Source of the DNA: Desulfosarcina sp.
GTDB lineage: Bacteria; Desulfobacterota; Desulfobacteria; Desulfobacterales; Desulfosarcinaceae
Direction: 5' to 3'
Length of the DNA stretch: 7,153 nt
NCBI GenBank assembly: GCA_018224455.1
Contig: JAGTUY010000043.1
Span: 1 to 7,153, forward strand
Under the pieces are notes generated by a model. The model ran no database searches. It had not been told where the DNA came from and saw nothing but the letters and a program-made list of their open reading frames with translations. Positions 1-5,743 of this stretch are shown here, piece by piece. A program made the position numbers and the translations under genes. How positions within the stretch are numbered: the stretch's first letter is position 1; the number at the start of each line of letters is the position of its first letter.

Positions 1-1
1 C

Positions 2-442
2 GAGGAGTGCCTGCGCTTTCTGGAAGCCTGGTGCCGGGAGCGAGACTGCGACGCCGATGACCAGGTGGATCTGTCGTGCGAGAAGCAGGCGGCCATCAAC
101 ACCCTGAATCACTTCGATGCGTTCGACTTGAAAGGCATCCTGCTGCGCATCGAGGGTCAGGTGAGCGCATTCGGCATTTCGGCCCCCTTGACCCGGGACA
201 TGGCGACCTTACAGTATGAGAAAGCTTTCGGCAGCGTCAAGGGTCTGTATCAATACTTCGACAACGCATGCGCACGTATGCTCTTTAACGGTTATACCCA
301 CCTGAACAAGGAGAGCGATATGGGTATTCCCGGTCTGACCAAAGCCAAGAAATCGTATCATCCGTATAGGATGGTCCGCTCCTTAAAATTGATCCGTAAA
401 AAAGAGGTGAAACAATGCAACTCAAGGGGAAAAAAATTCTGA
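2..442 (+). CDS. DUF2156 / phosphatidylglycerol lysyltransferase C-terminal-like protein (3' part only)
   Basis: The gene enters from the left edge; the frame is open from base 2 and ends at TGA 440-442, leaving 146 visible residues and no visible start. The sequence matches the C-terminal half of the DUF2156 / LPG_synthase_C fold, a GNAT-like domain related to the enzymes that transfer lysine or alanine from aminoacyl-tRNA to phosphatidylglycerol. Visible hallmarks are the strand pattern around GILLRIEGQVSAFGI (about residues 45-59), the segment NKESDMGIPGL (about 102-112) and the closing KAKKSYHP (about 114-121), which is the family's typical end. The last 20 or so residues are basic. The 3' end overlaps the next gene by 28 bases in another frame, suggesting co-transcription and coupled translation. 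Family assignment is good; the substrate is unknown, since many bacterial DUF2156 proteins lack the membrane flippase half and have no proven reaction. An internal GTG at 65 is not the real start because homology continues upstream of it. Confidence 0.8.
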   Translation, partial: EECLRFLEAWCRERDCDADDQVDLSCEKQAAINTLNHFDAFDLKGILLRIEGQVSAFGISAPLTRDMATLQYEKAFGSVKGLYQYFDNACARMLFNGYTHLNKESDMGIPGLTKAKKSYHPYRMVRSLKLIRKKEVKQCNSRGKKF

Positions 443-945
443 TCCTGGTGGAAACCTTCTACAATGAATTTGAATTCTGGTATCCTTACTACCGGCTCAA
501 GGAGGCAGGCGCCCATGTGACTGTGGTGGGGTCGGGCAGCGCCGACACCTATAAAAGCAAGGCCGGGCTTCCAGTAAGCGTCGATACCACAGCAGAAAAG
601 ATCACTATCGCCGATTATGACGGCGTGGTCATTCCGGGCGGGTATGCCCCGGACCACATGCGCCGCTACCCGGCCATGGTCGGCATGGTCAAAGGCTTTG
701 CCGAGGCCGGCAAGCTGGTGGCCGCCATCTGCCACGCCGGCTGGATGCTGGTATCGGCGGACATCATCCGCGGCCGAACCGTCACCTCTTACTTCTCCAT
801 CAAGGATGATCTGGTCAACGCCGGGGGCAACTGGGTGGACAAGGAGGTGGTGGTGGACGGCCACCTGGTCACCAGCCGCACGCCCGACGATCTGCCGGCA
901 TTCATGCGGGCGATTATCGGTGTCCTGGCTAAGTCTGACGTCTGA
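415..945 (+). CDS. DJ-1/PfpI family protein
   Basis: A 176-residue cytoplasmic protein of the class I glutamine amidotransferase-like superfamily. The ATG at 415 has a GAGGTG ribosome site about 7 bases upstream and lies inside the end of the preceding gene. Evidence is the strand-turn GKKILILVE (5-13), the YPYYRLKEAGAHV helix-strand (23-35), VVIPGGYAPD (71-80), the nucleophile elbow AAICHAG with Cys106 and His107, and the late VVVDGHLVTSR segment (about 143-153). Length is normal for the PfpI subgroup. Members are reported as proteases, glyoxalases, deglycases or stress proteins, and the biochemical role is disputed, so I give no substrate. The oddity is the N-terminal position that usually carries the glutamate supporting the nucleophilic cysteine: aligned by eye with Pyrococcus PfpI on the shared YPY-RLKE segment, it is Asn17 here, with Glu18 and Glu20 nearby. 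The link to the DUF2156 gene suggests an envelope or stress context, but that is inference. Confidence 0.9.
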   Translation: MQLKGKKILILVETFYNEFEFWYPYYRLKEAGAHVTVVGSGSADTYKSKAGLPVSVDTTAEKITIADYDGVVIPGGYAPDHMRRYPAMVGMVKGFAEAGKLVAAICHAGWMLVSADIIRGRTVTSYFSIKDDLVNAGGNWVDKEVVVDGHLVTSRTPDDLPAFMRAIIGVLAKSDV

Positions 946-1114
946 GGACAGCGGTCGCAAGTCAGCGCGCAAATGTATTCCTTGATTTTTTGGAGACAGA
1001 TCTAAGCTTATAAATACGATTGGATTTGACATATACGGCACCTATCCGCCGTTGAGATTAATCCACCATTTCATTCTCATTGAACCATCCGATCGAAAGT
1101 GAGATGGAAAAGAT

Positions 1115-2278
1115 ATGATAGATTCACTACATGAAGATATTGACGCCATGTCACTGCTCGAGGCAATGACAGAGAGCGTCCTGGTGACAACGACCGGCCT
1201 TGATCGTCCAGGCCCATCAATAGTTTACGTTAACCCGGCATTCGAAAGAATGACTGGATGGTCAAAGCAAGAGATTATGGGCAGATCTCCGCGAATCCTT
1301 CAAGGGCGAAAAACCGACCACAGCGTTTTCAGGGACTTACGTGAGCGGCTAATACAAGGGAAACACTGGTCGGGACAGACAATCAACTATCGGAAGAATG
1401 GGACCGAATTCGTTATGGCGTGGTCTATCGTTCCGATTCGGGATAAAAGCGGTGATGTCTACCGCTATCTCGCTGTTCAACGAGACATCACGAAGCGCGT
1501 CAGCATGGAGCACGAATTAGCTGCCGCTCTGTCCGAAGAGAGAAAATGGTTTCGACAACTTGAAGAGACAAACCGGAAATTGAACGAACTGAATATGATA
1601 CAGCTCAGTACGCTCAATCTTTTCACCAAGTATGTACCGGAAGCCGTGGTAAAGAAAGGTTTGGCAGCACATGGCGGGTCCCTGTTCCACGGAGAAAAGC
1701 TCGAAATTGTCGCACTGTTCTGCGACATGCGCGGCTTCACTTCCATCAGTGAGCAGCTCAGCCCTGATCGTGTCGTTAAAATGCTCAACACCTATTACAC
1801 AATGATGGTAGAGGTGATTAATGCTCACGAGGGCACGGTTGTACAATTTGTCGGAGATGAGATTTTCGCTATTTTTGGAGCCCCGATGCCGATTCGGGAT
1901 TGCGTAGAAAACGCCTTGCGGTGTGCCCTGGCCATGGTGGAGCGCTTGAAGGACATCAATACCACAATGACGGATGTGATTGGACAGGACATCTGCGTGG
2001 GAATCGGATTAAACTATGGCCCAGTGATCGCAGGCAACTTGGGTTCTGAGGAGAGAATATCCTATTCGATAACCGGCGATACCGTCAATACGGCGAAACG
2101 GATTGAATCACTGGCCAAAGATGAAAGAAACACCATCTTGATCGGTGAATCCATCTATAAACATGCATGCCATTTAGTCACAACCCAGGCCTTACCTGCC
2201 ATGCTGATGAAAGGCAAGAAGGCAGAAATCAATGTCTTTGAAGTGCTGGGGCTCAGAGGAGATTCACCGGAAAAATGA
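1115..2278 (+). CDS. PAS-domain class III adenylate/guanylate cyclase
   Basis: A soluble 387-residue signalling enzyme expected to make cAMP or cGMP from the NTP. Order of parts: an N-terminal PAS domain (about 12-128) with NPAFERMTGWS, a GRSPRILQ helix and the closing VQRDITKR; a charged coiled-coil linker (about 129-165); the short pre-catalytic segment LFTKYVPEAVV; then a cyclase domain (about 195-378). Both metal-binding aspartates are present, Asp204 in FCDMRGFTS and Asp248 in FVGDEIFAIFG, as are the transition-state Asn325 and Arg329 in GDTVNTAKR and a MKGKKAEINVFEV tail. The residues that normally read the base are unusual: Gln244 sits where adenylate cyclases have Lys, and Ser318 where they have Asp or Thr. 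There is no signal peptide or membrane helix. A GGA sits 6 bases before the ATG, a modest ribosome site. The gene stands alone: 169 bases separate it from the PfpI gene and a decayed region follows, so its signalling partner is not visible here. Confidence 0.92.
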   Translation: MIDSLHEDIDAMSLLEAMTESVLVTTTGLDRPGPSIVYVNPAFERMTGWSKQEIMGRSPRILQGRKTDHSVFRDLRERLIQGKHWSGQTINYRKNGTEFVMAWSIVPIRDKSGDVYRYLAVQRDITKRVSMEHELAAALSEERKWFRQLEETNRKLNELNMIQLSTLNLFTKYVPEAVVKKGLAAHGGSLFHGEKLEIVALFCDMRGFTSISEQLSPDRVVKMLNTYYTMMVEVINAHEGTVVQFVGDEIFAIFGAPMPIRDCVENALRCALAMVERLKDINTTMTDVIGQDICVGIGLNYGPVIAGNLGSEERISYSITGDTVNTAKRIESLAKDERNTILIGESIYKHACHLVTTQALPAMLMKGKKAEINVFEVLGLRGDSPEK

Positions 2279-2337
2279 GATCCATGCGAGTCTTCAAAAC
2301 GCTGCATTGGCCGTCAACTGAGCATCATTGATGGTGA

Positions 2338-2490
2338 GCATGCGTTTTTGCCACAAAAGATCCGTTGCTGGTTGCCGCCGCCATTAAGGCCCTGCTTCAG
2401 GACTCGTATTTGAAGCGCTGGAAATACAAAAGGCGTAAAATTTCGGTCGAAGCTTATGCGGATTTTGTCATTTCCATGGTCAGCGCCTAA
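2338..2490 (+). pseudogene. Remnant of a TetR-family regulator, C-terminus only
   Basis: After an in-frame TGA at 2335-2337, a frame of 50 codons runs to TAA 2488-2490. It reads like the last helix of a TetR-type repressor: an alanine/leucine helix (DPLLVAAAIKALLQDSYLKRW) followed by a basic turn and the ending KISVEAYADFVISMV, a form common at the end of TetR ligand-binding domains. There is no start codon with a ribosome site, and no DNA-binding helix-turn-helix is visible in the roughly 60 bases before it, so the gene has lost its front half. It sits just ahead of two more broken genes on the same strand, where a local repressor would be expected. The TetR call rests on pattern memory over a short stretch and could be wrong. 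Confidence 0.5.
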
Positions 2491-2518
2491 GGCGCCGTTG
2501 AAAATTTGAAGAAAGAAG

Positions 2519-2743
2519 ATGACTTCTCTTGATCAGGCCAAGCTGGTTCGTCAGGGAGAATCCCTATAGAATTTTGCCCGGTATTACAGCTTCGGCCTGT
2601 TCCGGTCGGTGTTGATCGCCCAACAGAACGACTCCCGATTTTTCCATAGTCCGACAACCGACAAGCACTTCGTGATGCTGGGGTTCGCCGTGGGGATATT
2701 GGAGAAGGCGGCGGTAAAGGTTATGGAGACGACAGAATACTGA
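2519..2743 (+). pseudogene. Broken 74-codon reading frame with internal TAG, function unknown
   Basis: An ATG at 2519 preceded by the purine-rich AAGAAAGA opens a frame that hits TAG at 2567-2569 after 16 codons, then stays open for 57 further codons to TGA 2741-2743. The downstream part has coding character (mixed aromatic and hydrophobic residues, FARYYSFGLFRSVL, then a helix-like GFAVGILEKAAVKVME), so one point mutation explains the stop. I do not recognise the family. It lies between the TetR-like remnant and the dehydrogenase remnant, all on the same strand, and its TGA sits directly before the GAGGAG ribosome site of the next frame, the spacing expected in an operon. Alternatives are that the TAG is a sequencing error, or that the frame is chance. 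Confidence 0.4.
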
Positions 2744-2754
2744 GAGGAGAAGAC

Positions 2755-2931
2755 ATGGTATTGTTTGATTTGAAAGGCCGTATCGCTTTGCCTGCAACAT
2801 AGGAAGTGATGTCCACCGTCGATGAAGGCGTGTGGGAGAAAACCCTCGACGTGAACCTGAAGGGTCCCTTTTATATGATTCAAAATTTTTATATCCTGTA
2901 CCGGGGAGTGATGGTTTCCCAGAGACCATAA
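2755..2931 (+). pseudogene. Remnant of a short-chain dehydrogenase/reductase (SDR) with stop and internal deletion
   Basis: The ATG at 2755 has a strong GAGGAG ribosome site 6-7 bases upstream and begins MVLFDLKGRIAL, the usual first beta strand of SDR enzymes, which use NAD(P)H on alcohols or ketones. The expected VTGA nucleotide-binding turn is missing: the frame runs into TAG at 2800-2802. Immediately after, in the same frame, comes DEGVWEKTLDVNLKGPFYMIQ, which matches the SDR helix and VNLKG strand normally about 80-100 residues from the start. So the cofactor-binding glycine motif and the NNAG region have been deleted, and the catalytic Ser-Tyr-Lys segment is absent as well. After about 2890 the similarity is lost and the frame ends at TAA 2929-2931. 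This cannot encode a working enzyme. Both halves are recognisable SDR pieces in the correct order, so the pseudogene call is firm even though the substrate is unknowable. Confidence 0.75.
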
Positions 2932-2969
2932 AAACGATTGTAGAAGAACTTGTGAGTAATAAAGAATAA
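2883..2969 (+). pseudogene. Possible C-terminal tail of another lost gene
   Basis: In a different frame from the dehydrogenase remnant, an open stretch ending at TAA 2967-2969 reads VPGSDGFPETIKTIVEELV and a few more polar residues, which looks like a real amphipathic C-terminal helix rather than chance. It has no start and overlaps the end of the SDR frame. It may be the end of a further gene joined to the dehydrogenase fragment by the deletion. I do not recognise it, and chance remains a fair explanation. Confidence 0.2.
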
Positions 2970-2995
2970 TCGTTGCCATGATACGGAGATAACTC

Positions 2996-3559
2996 GTGCT
3001 TGAGACCTATATTCCGTGGCTTTTGTTAGTTTCCGGAGCGCTGGGGTGTGTGTTGGGGGTCAATCGGACCCTAAAACGACGAGAAAACGAGAGCAAATTG
3101 CTTCAGGTGATCTCTTTTCTTTTCGGTGCGATTCTTCTGACGGCTCCGGTGGCGATGATTATTCAAGGTGGGAAAGGATCTGAGGTGTCGGGGGTATCCA
3201 TTCTTCTGATGCTTCTTTTGGGCATCTGCCTCATGAGCCGTGCTTTGAAAAAACTGCCGATGGCATTCATTATAGCAGCAGTGATGGGTACAGGACTCTT
3301 CTGGTTATTCTCCTACTTTAAACAGTTCAGCTTCGCCGGCGATTTACCCACTCAGACAATCGCCTTGGCGATAGCCGCACTATTATTGGTCGTGTTTGGG
3401 ATCAGTTTTTTTGTTGAAAAGACAATCGATATATTCCTGGGGCTTTTAAGTCTGGGGATAGTCGTGTTTATTTTATCGGGAGCCGCTTTCCTTCAAGGCC
3501 TCCTTACCGGCTTGCATATTACCGAGCATCAGGGCTTGCTAAATCTGCTTGGAGGGTAG
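2996..3559 (+). CDS. Six-helix integral membrane protein, family not recognised
   Basis: A 187-residue, very hydrophobic protein predicted to sit in the inner membrane. The start is GTG at 2996, chosen because CGGAG lies 7 bases upstream and the first helix begins at once. Six hydrophobic spans can be read at about residues 6-22, 36-57, 65-84, 88-107, 120-140 and 145-172, joined by short loops. The basic run TLKRRENESK (25-34) after helix 1 and the lysines at 85-86 after helix 3 suggest those loops are cytoplasmic, placing the N-terminus outside. No catalytic or transport motif stands out, and there is no cleavable signal peptide. It precedes a YidB-like gene and mscL on the same strand, so a role in envelope or osmotic homeostasis is a guess from context only. 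It follows directly on the decayed region, with its own ribosome site and intact frame. Confidence 0.75.
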   Translation: MLETYIPWLLLVSGALGCVLGVNRTLKRRENESKLLQVISFLFGAILLTAPVAMIIQGGKGSEVSGVSILLMLLLGICLMSRALKKLPMAFIIAAVMGTGLFWLFSYFKQFSFAGDLPTQTIALAIAALLLVVFGISFFVEKTIDIFLGLLSLGIVVFILSGAAFLQGLLTGLHITEHQGLLNLLGG

Positions 3560-3563
3560 TAAT

Positions 3564-3569
3564 TATAAT
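3564..3569 (+). promoter_or_regulatory. Possible -10 box upstream of the YidB-like gene
   Basis: A perfect TATAAT lies in an AT-rich stretch just after the stop of the membrane protein gene and about 115 bases before the next start. No convincing -35 hexamer is found at 16-18 bases upstream (the nearest TTGCTA is 22 away) and there is no extended TG motif, so this is a weak call. Confidence 0.2.
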
Positions 3570-3625
3570 TTAAATGATGTTGAGGCGGATGTCCAGAAAG
3601 CTAGAAATCGAGAATGTATTTCCAA

Positions 3626-3649
3626 ACATGCTGGATAGAAAAAGCATGT
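3626..3649 (+). repeat. 7-base perfect inverted repeat in the YidB-like leader
   Basis: ACATGCT at 3626-3632 and AGCATGT at 3643-3649 are perfect inverted copies separated by 10 bases. It could be an operator half-site pair or a small mRNA hairpin, 34 bases before the YidB-like start codon. No T-run follows, so it is not a typical terminator. A stem this short could also arise by chance. Confidence 0.3.
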
Positions 3650-3683
3650 AAAACCAACCAACAACTGACCGGGAGGATTTATC

Positions 3684-4130
3684 ATGGATATGGCAAATCT
3701 GTTGAAAATAGGCGCAGCAGCGTTCAGAAATAGTCAAAGAAGTGGCGTTGCAGGTAGTGGCCTGGATATCGGCAACCTGATATCAGCACTTTCCAGCCTT
3801 GCTGGAGGGGACCGCAGCAAAGGCGGCTTCGACCTGGGTTCATTGTTATCAAAGATGGATTCTGGCGGACTTGGCGGCATCGCTAAATCCTGGCTTGGCG
3901 ATGGAAATAATGAAGCCATCTCGCCTGATCAGATTACCAACATGCTCGGCGCCGATAAGATATCTGAATTTGCATCCAAGTTGGGAATTAGCGCGCAAGA
4001 GGCGGCCGGAGGTTTATCTGAGGCGCTTCCGCAGATGGTGGATAAAGCCAGCAGCGGCGGCTCACTGCTTGATTCAATCGGTGGCGTCACCGGCGCTATG
4101 GGTATGGCAAGCCGATTATTTGGCAAGTAG
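3684..4130 (+). CDS. YidB-like DUF937 family protein
   Basis: A 148-residue soluble protein of the DUF937/YidB family. The ATG at 3684 has GGGAGG 7 bases upstream; an ATG two codons later is possible but less well spaced. The N-terminal third is helical and glycine-rich (LDIGNLISALSSLAGG and FDLGSLLSKM). The family core spans about 60-126: GGLGGIAKSWLGDGNNEAIS, then PDQITNMLGADKISEFASKLG, then ISAQEAAGGLSEALPQMVDKA, the usual order of WxGxGxNxxIxPxQ-type turn, helix and LPxxVD. The C-terminal segment DSIGGVTGAMGMASRLFGK is amphipathic. No signal peptide or transmembrane helix is seen. The molecular function of the family is not established; E. coli YidB is an uncharacterised small protein of similar size. 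It lies between a membrane protein and mscL with gaps of 124 and 127 bases, so the three may be transcribed together or separately. Confidence 0.85.
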   Translation: MDMANLLKIGAAAFRNSQRSGVAGSGLDIGNLISALSSLAGGDRSKGGFDLGSLLSKMDSGGLGGIAKSWLGDGNNEAISPDQITNMLGADKISEFASKLGISAQEAAGGLSEALPQMVDKASSGGSLLDSIGGVTGAMGMASRLFGK

Positions 4131-4257
4131 GCCAAGCACCGCCACCTATCAGATGATCCTTCTCACCGTTTCTTTGGTTTAACACAGAGATGGTTTCGTG
4201 ATAAAAGCTTAAAATGTCTGCAAAACCATTCCACATTATAATCAGGAGGGACTTAGC

Positions 4258-4662
4258 ATGGGTATGATGAAAGAGTTTAAGGAGTTTGCCGTCAAAGGGA
4301 ATGTGATCGATATGGCGGTTGGCATCATTATTGGCGCAGCATTTGGTAAAATCGTTTCTTCATTTGTTGCCGATGTGATCATGCCGCCGATCGGTTTGCT
4401 GGTGGGAGGGATCGATTTTACCAACTTAGCAATAACGCTCAAAGAAGCTTCTGGAGATATACCTGCTGTCGTCATCGGTTATGGAAAATTCATCCAGACG
4501 GCCGTCGATTTCACCATTATCGCATTTGCCATTTTCATTGCTATCAAAGGAATTAATTCCCTCAAGCGAAAAGAGGAAGAGGCATCCCAAGCGCCAACAG
4601 AGCCCCCGGCACAGGAAGTTTTGCTTGCGGAAATAAGGGATTTGCTCAAAAAGCAGGTTTAG
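4258..4662 (+). CDS. mscL: Large-conductance mechanosensitive channel MscL
   Basis: Encodes the 134-residue inner-membrane channel that opens as a homopentamer when membrane tension rises in hypo-osmotic shock, releasing small solutes. The protein is close to E. coli MscL along its whole length. The N-terminal amphipathic helix MKEFKEFAVKGNVIDMAVG leads into TM1 (about 15-43), including the pore-lining Gly22 and Gly26 and the FGKIVSSFVADVIMPPIG signature. The periplasmic loop (about 44-70) contains GDIPAVVIGYG, and TM2 runs at about 74-99 (FIQTAVDFTIIAFAIF). A charged Pro-rich linker and the C-terminal bundle helix EVLLAEIRDLLKKQ complete it. The start ATG at 4258 has a strong AGGAGG 7 bases upstream. 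Nothing appears truncated. The gene converges with the rhomboid gene across 77 bases in which I see no clear terminator. Confidence 0.98.
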   Translation: MGMMKEFKEFAVKGNVIDMAVGIIIGAAFGKIVSSFVADVIMPPIGLLVGGIDFTNLAITLKEASGDIPAVVIGYGKFIQTAVDFTIIAFAIFIAIKGINSLKRKEEEASQAPTEPPAQEVLLAEIRDLLKKQV

Positions 4663-4739
4663 GCCCTTTTCAGAAAAACTTCGCATAACACCGAAAAATC
4701 AGCCGACGGGAGAATAAATTGGCAGATGACGATGCATGG

Positions 4740-5714
4740 TCAAATGTGCTGAATATTGACCTTGAGCATCATGTCGCCCCGGGTGCCGTCGGATTTGGAT
4801 TTGCCCACGTTTTTTAACCGCAGCACCTGGCCGTCGGCAATGCCTTGGGGTACGACGACATTGTACAGGCGATTCTGCAACCCCCTGGGGACGGTGATTA
4901 GTTTGCGTGCGCCGACCATGGCTTCGTACTGGGTGATGGTAAGGGTGCCGTAAAGGTTAGCCTCCTCCTCACCGCCGGCGGTTTTAACCACTTGAAAACG
5001 GTGGGATCGCTTCTTTTCGGTGGCGTGGCGCAGCCGGTCGGTAACGCCGGTGGCCGGTATGCGGTCGAACAGCTTGAGAAAGAGCACGCCGAAGACGAAT
5101 CCGCCGATATGCGCCCACCAGGCGATCCCGCCGGCATGCCCGGAACTTCCCGCTGCATTGAAAATCTGCAGCAGCAGCCAGACTCCCAGAAAAAAGAAAG
5201 CCGGGATCTCCACGAACCAGGGGATGAAGATGATCGGGACCAGGGTGAGTATGCGTGAACGGGGGTAGAGGATGAAATAGGCGCCCATGATGCCTGCGAT
5301 GGCACCGCTGGCGCCGATGGTGGGTATGTTGGAGTGGGCATTGAAGAGCAGTTGGGTCATTCCCGACGCCAGACCGCACAGCAGGTAGAAGACGATGTAT
5401 CGTGCCGGCCCCAGACGATCTTCGACATTGTCGCCGAAAATGTAAAGGGACCACATGTTCCCGATCAAATGCATGAATCCGCCGTGCAGAAACATGAAGG
5501 TGAACAGGGAGATGATCCGCTGGCCGAGAGAGAAGTAAGCCGACACCTGGGGGACGGTGAACTTTGCCGGGACTAGCCCGTAAAGGTAGACGAAATGGTC
5601 CTGGGCCGGCCCCTGGGCCAATTGCACCAAAAAAAACACCACATTGATGCCGATGATGGTGTTGTTGACCACCGGGACGGTTTTGATCGGTGTGGTGTCG
5701 CGAATAGGGATCAT
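4740..5714 (-). CDS. Rhomboid intramembrane serine protease with C-terminal DnaJ-like (CTD) domain
   Basis: A 324-residue inner-membrane protease that should cut transmembrane substrates within the bilayer. Rhomboid core, about 15-216, six helices: TM1 near 17-34; HGGFMHLIGNMW (77-88) with His77, His82 and oxyanion Asn86; GASGAIAG with catalytic Ser136; and AHIGGFVFG with catalytic His202. After a basic linker (about 217-250, with HATEKKRSHRF) comes a separate soluble segment, about 253-324. It begins LYGTLTITQYEAMVGARKLI, continues VVVPQGIADGQVLRLKNVGK and ends RGDMMLKVNIQ, the strand pattern of the DnaJ/CbpA C-terminal substrate-binding domain without a J domain or zinc finger. By rhomboid topology this tail should face the cytoplasm. 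The ATG at 5714 gives the typical MIPIRDTTP rhomboid start, yet no Shine-Dalgarno sequence is visible before it. It is 84 bases downstream of nadC on the same strand, with repeats in between. The protease call is firm; the chaperone-like domain is a by-eye assignment. Confidence 0.93.
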   Translation of the reverse strand: MIPIRDTTPIKTVPVVNNTIIGINVVFFLVQLAQGPAQDHFVYLYGLVPAKFTVPQVSAYFSLGQRIISLFTFMFLHGGFMHLIGNMWSLYIFGDNVEDRLGPARYIVFYLLCGLASGMTQLLFNAHSNIPTIGASGAIAGIMGAYFILYPRSRILTLVPIIFIPWFVEIPAFFFLGVWLLLQIFNAAGSSGHAGGIAWWAHIGGFVFGVLFLKLFDRIPATGVTDRLRHATEKKRSHRFQVVKTAGGEEEANLYGTLTITQYEAMVGARKLITVPRGLQNRLYNVVVPQGIADGQVLRLKNVGKSKSDGTRGDMMLKVNIQHI

Positions 5715-5743
5715 TTGTTTAAATTAAGGGATTATGGGCTTGT

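Noticed and set aside
1026..1031. Perfect TTGACA as a -35 box for the PAS-cyclase gene
   Set aside because: No acceptable -10 hexamer occurs 16-19 bases downstream, so I do not call a promoter.
358..1041. Long open frame (227 codons) on the minus strand
   Set aside because: It is the complement of the PfpI gene, rich in His/Asp/Val low-complexity runs typical of an antisense shadow, with no ribosome site or family resemblance.
1115..2278. Blue-light (LOV) photoreceptor cyclase
   Set aside because: The adduct-forming cysteine is replaced by Pro59, so classical LOV photochemistry is not possible; kept only as a finding about a possible flavin sensor.
2564..2979. Two overlapping minus-strand frames of 121 and 131 codons
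   Set aside because: They run antisense to the three plus-strand remnants, resemble nothing, and lack ribosome sites; the plus-strand SDR match explains the region better.
4190..4229. Inverted repeat ATGGTTT / AAACCAT upstream of mscL
   Set aside because: Seven bases with a 26-base loop in AT-rich DNA is within chance expectation and has no supporting context.
4237..4242. TATAAT directly before mscL as a -10 box
   Set aside because: It abuts the ribosome site, so a transcript starting there would lack the leader, and no -35 is present at the right distance.
4663..4739. Bidirectional terminator between mscL and the rhomboid gene
   Set aside because: Expected for convergent genes, but the only foldable element is a weak TTTT/AAAA stem; I cannot support a terminator.
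4984..5454. Other long frames within the rhomboid gene on both strands
   Set aside because: Shadows of a GC-rich coding region; the rhomboid frame carries all the catalytic motifs.
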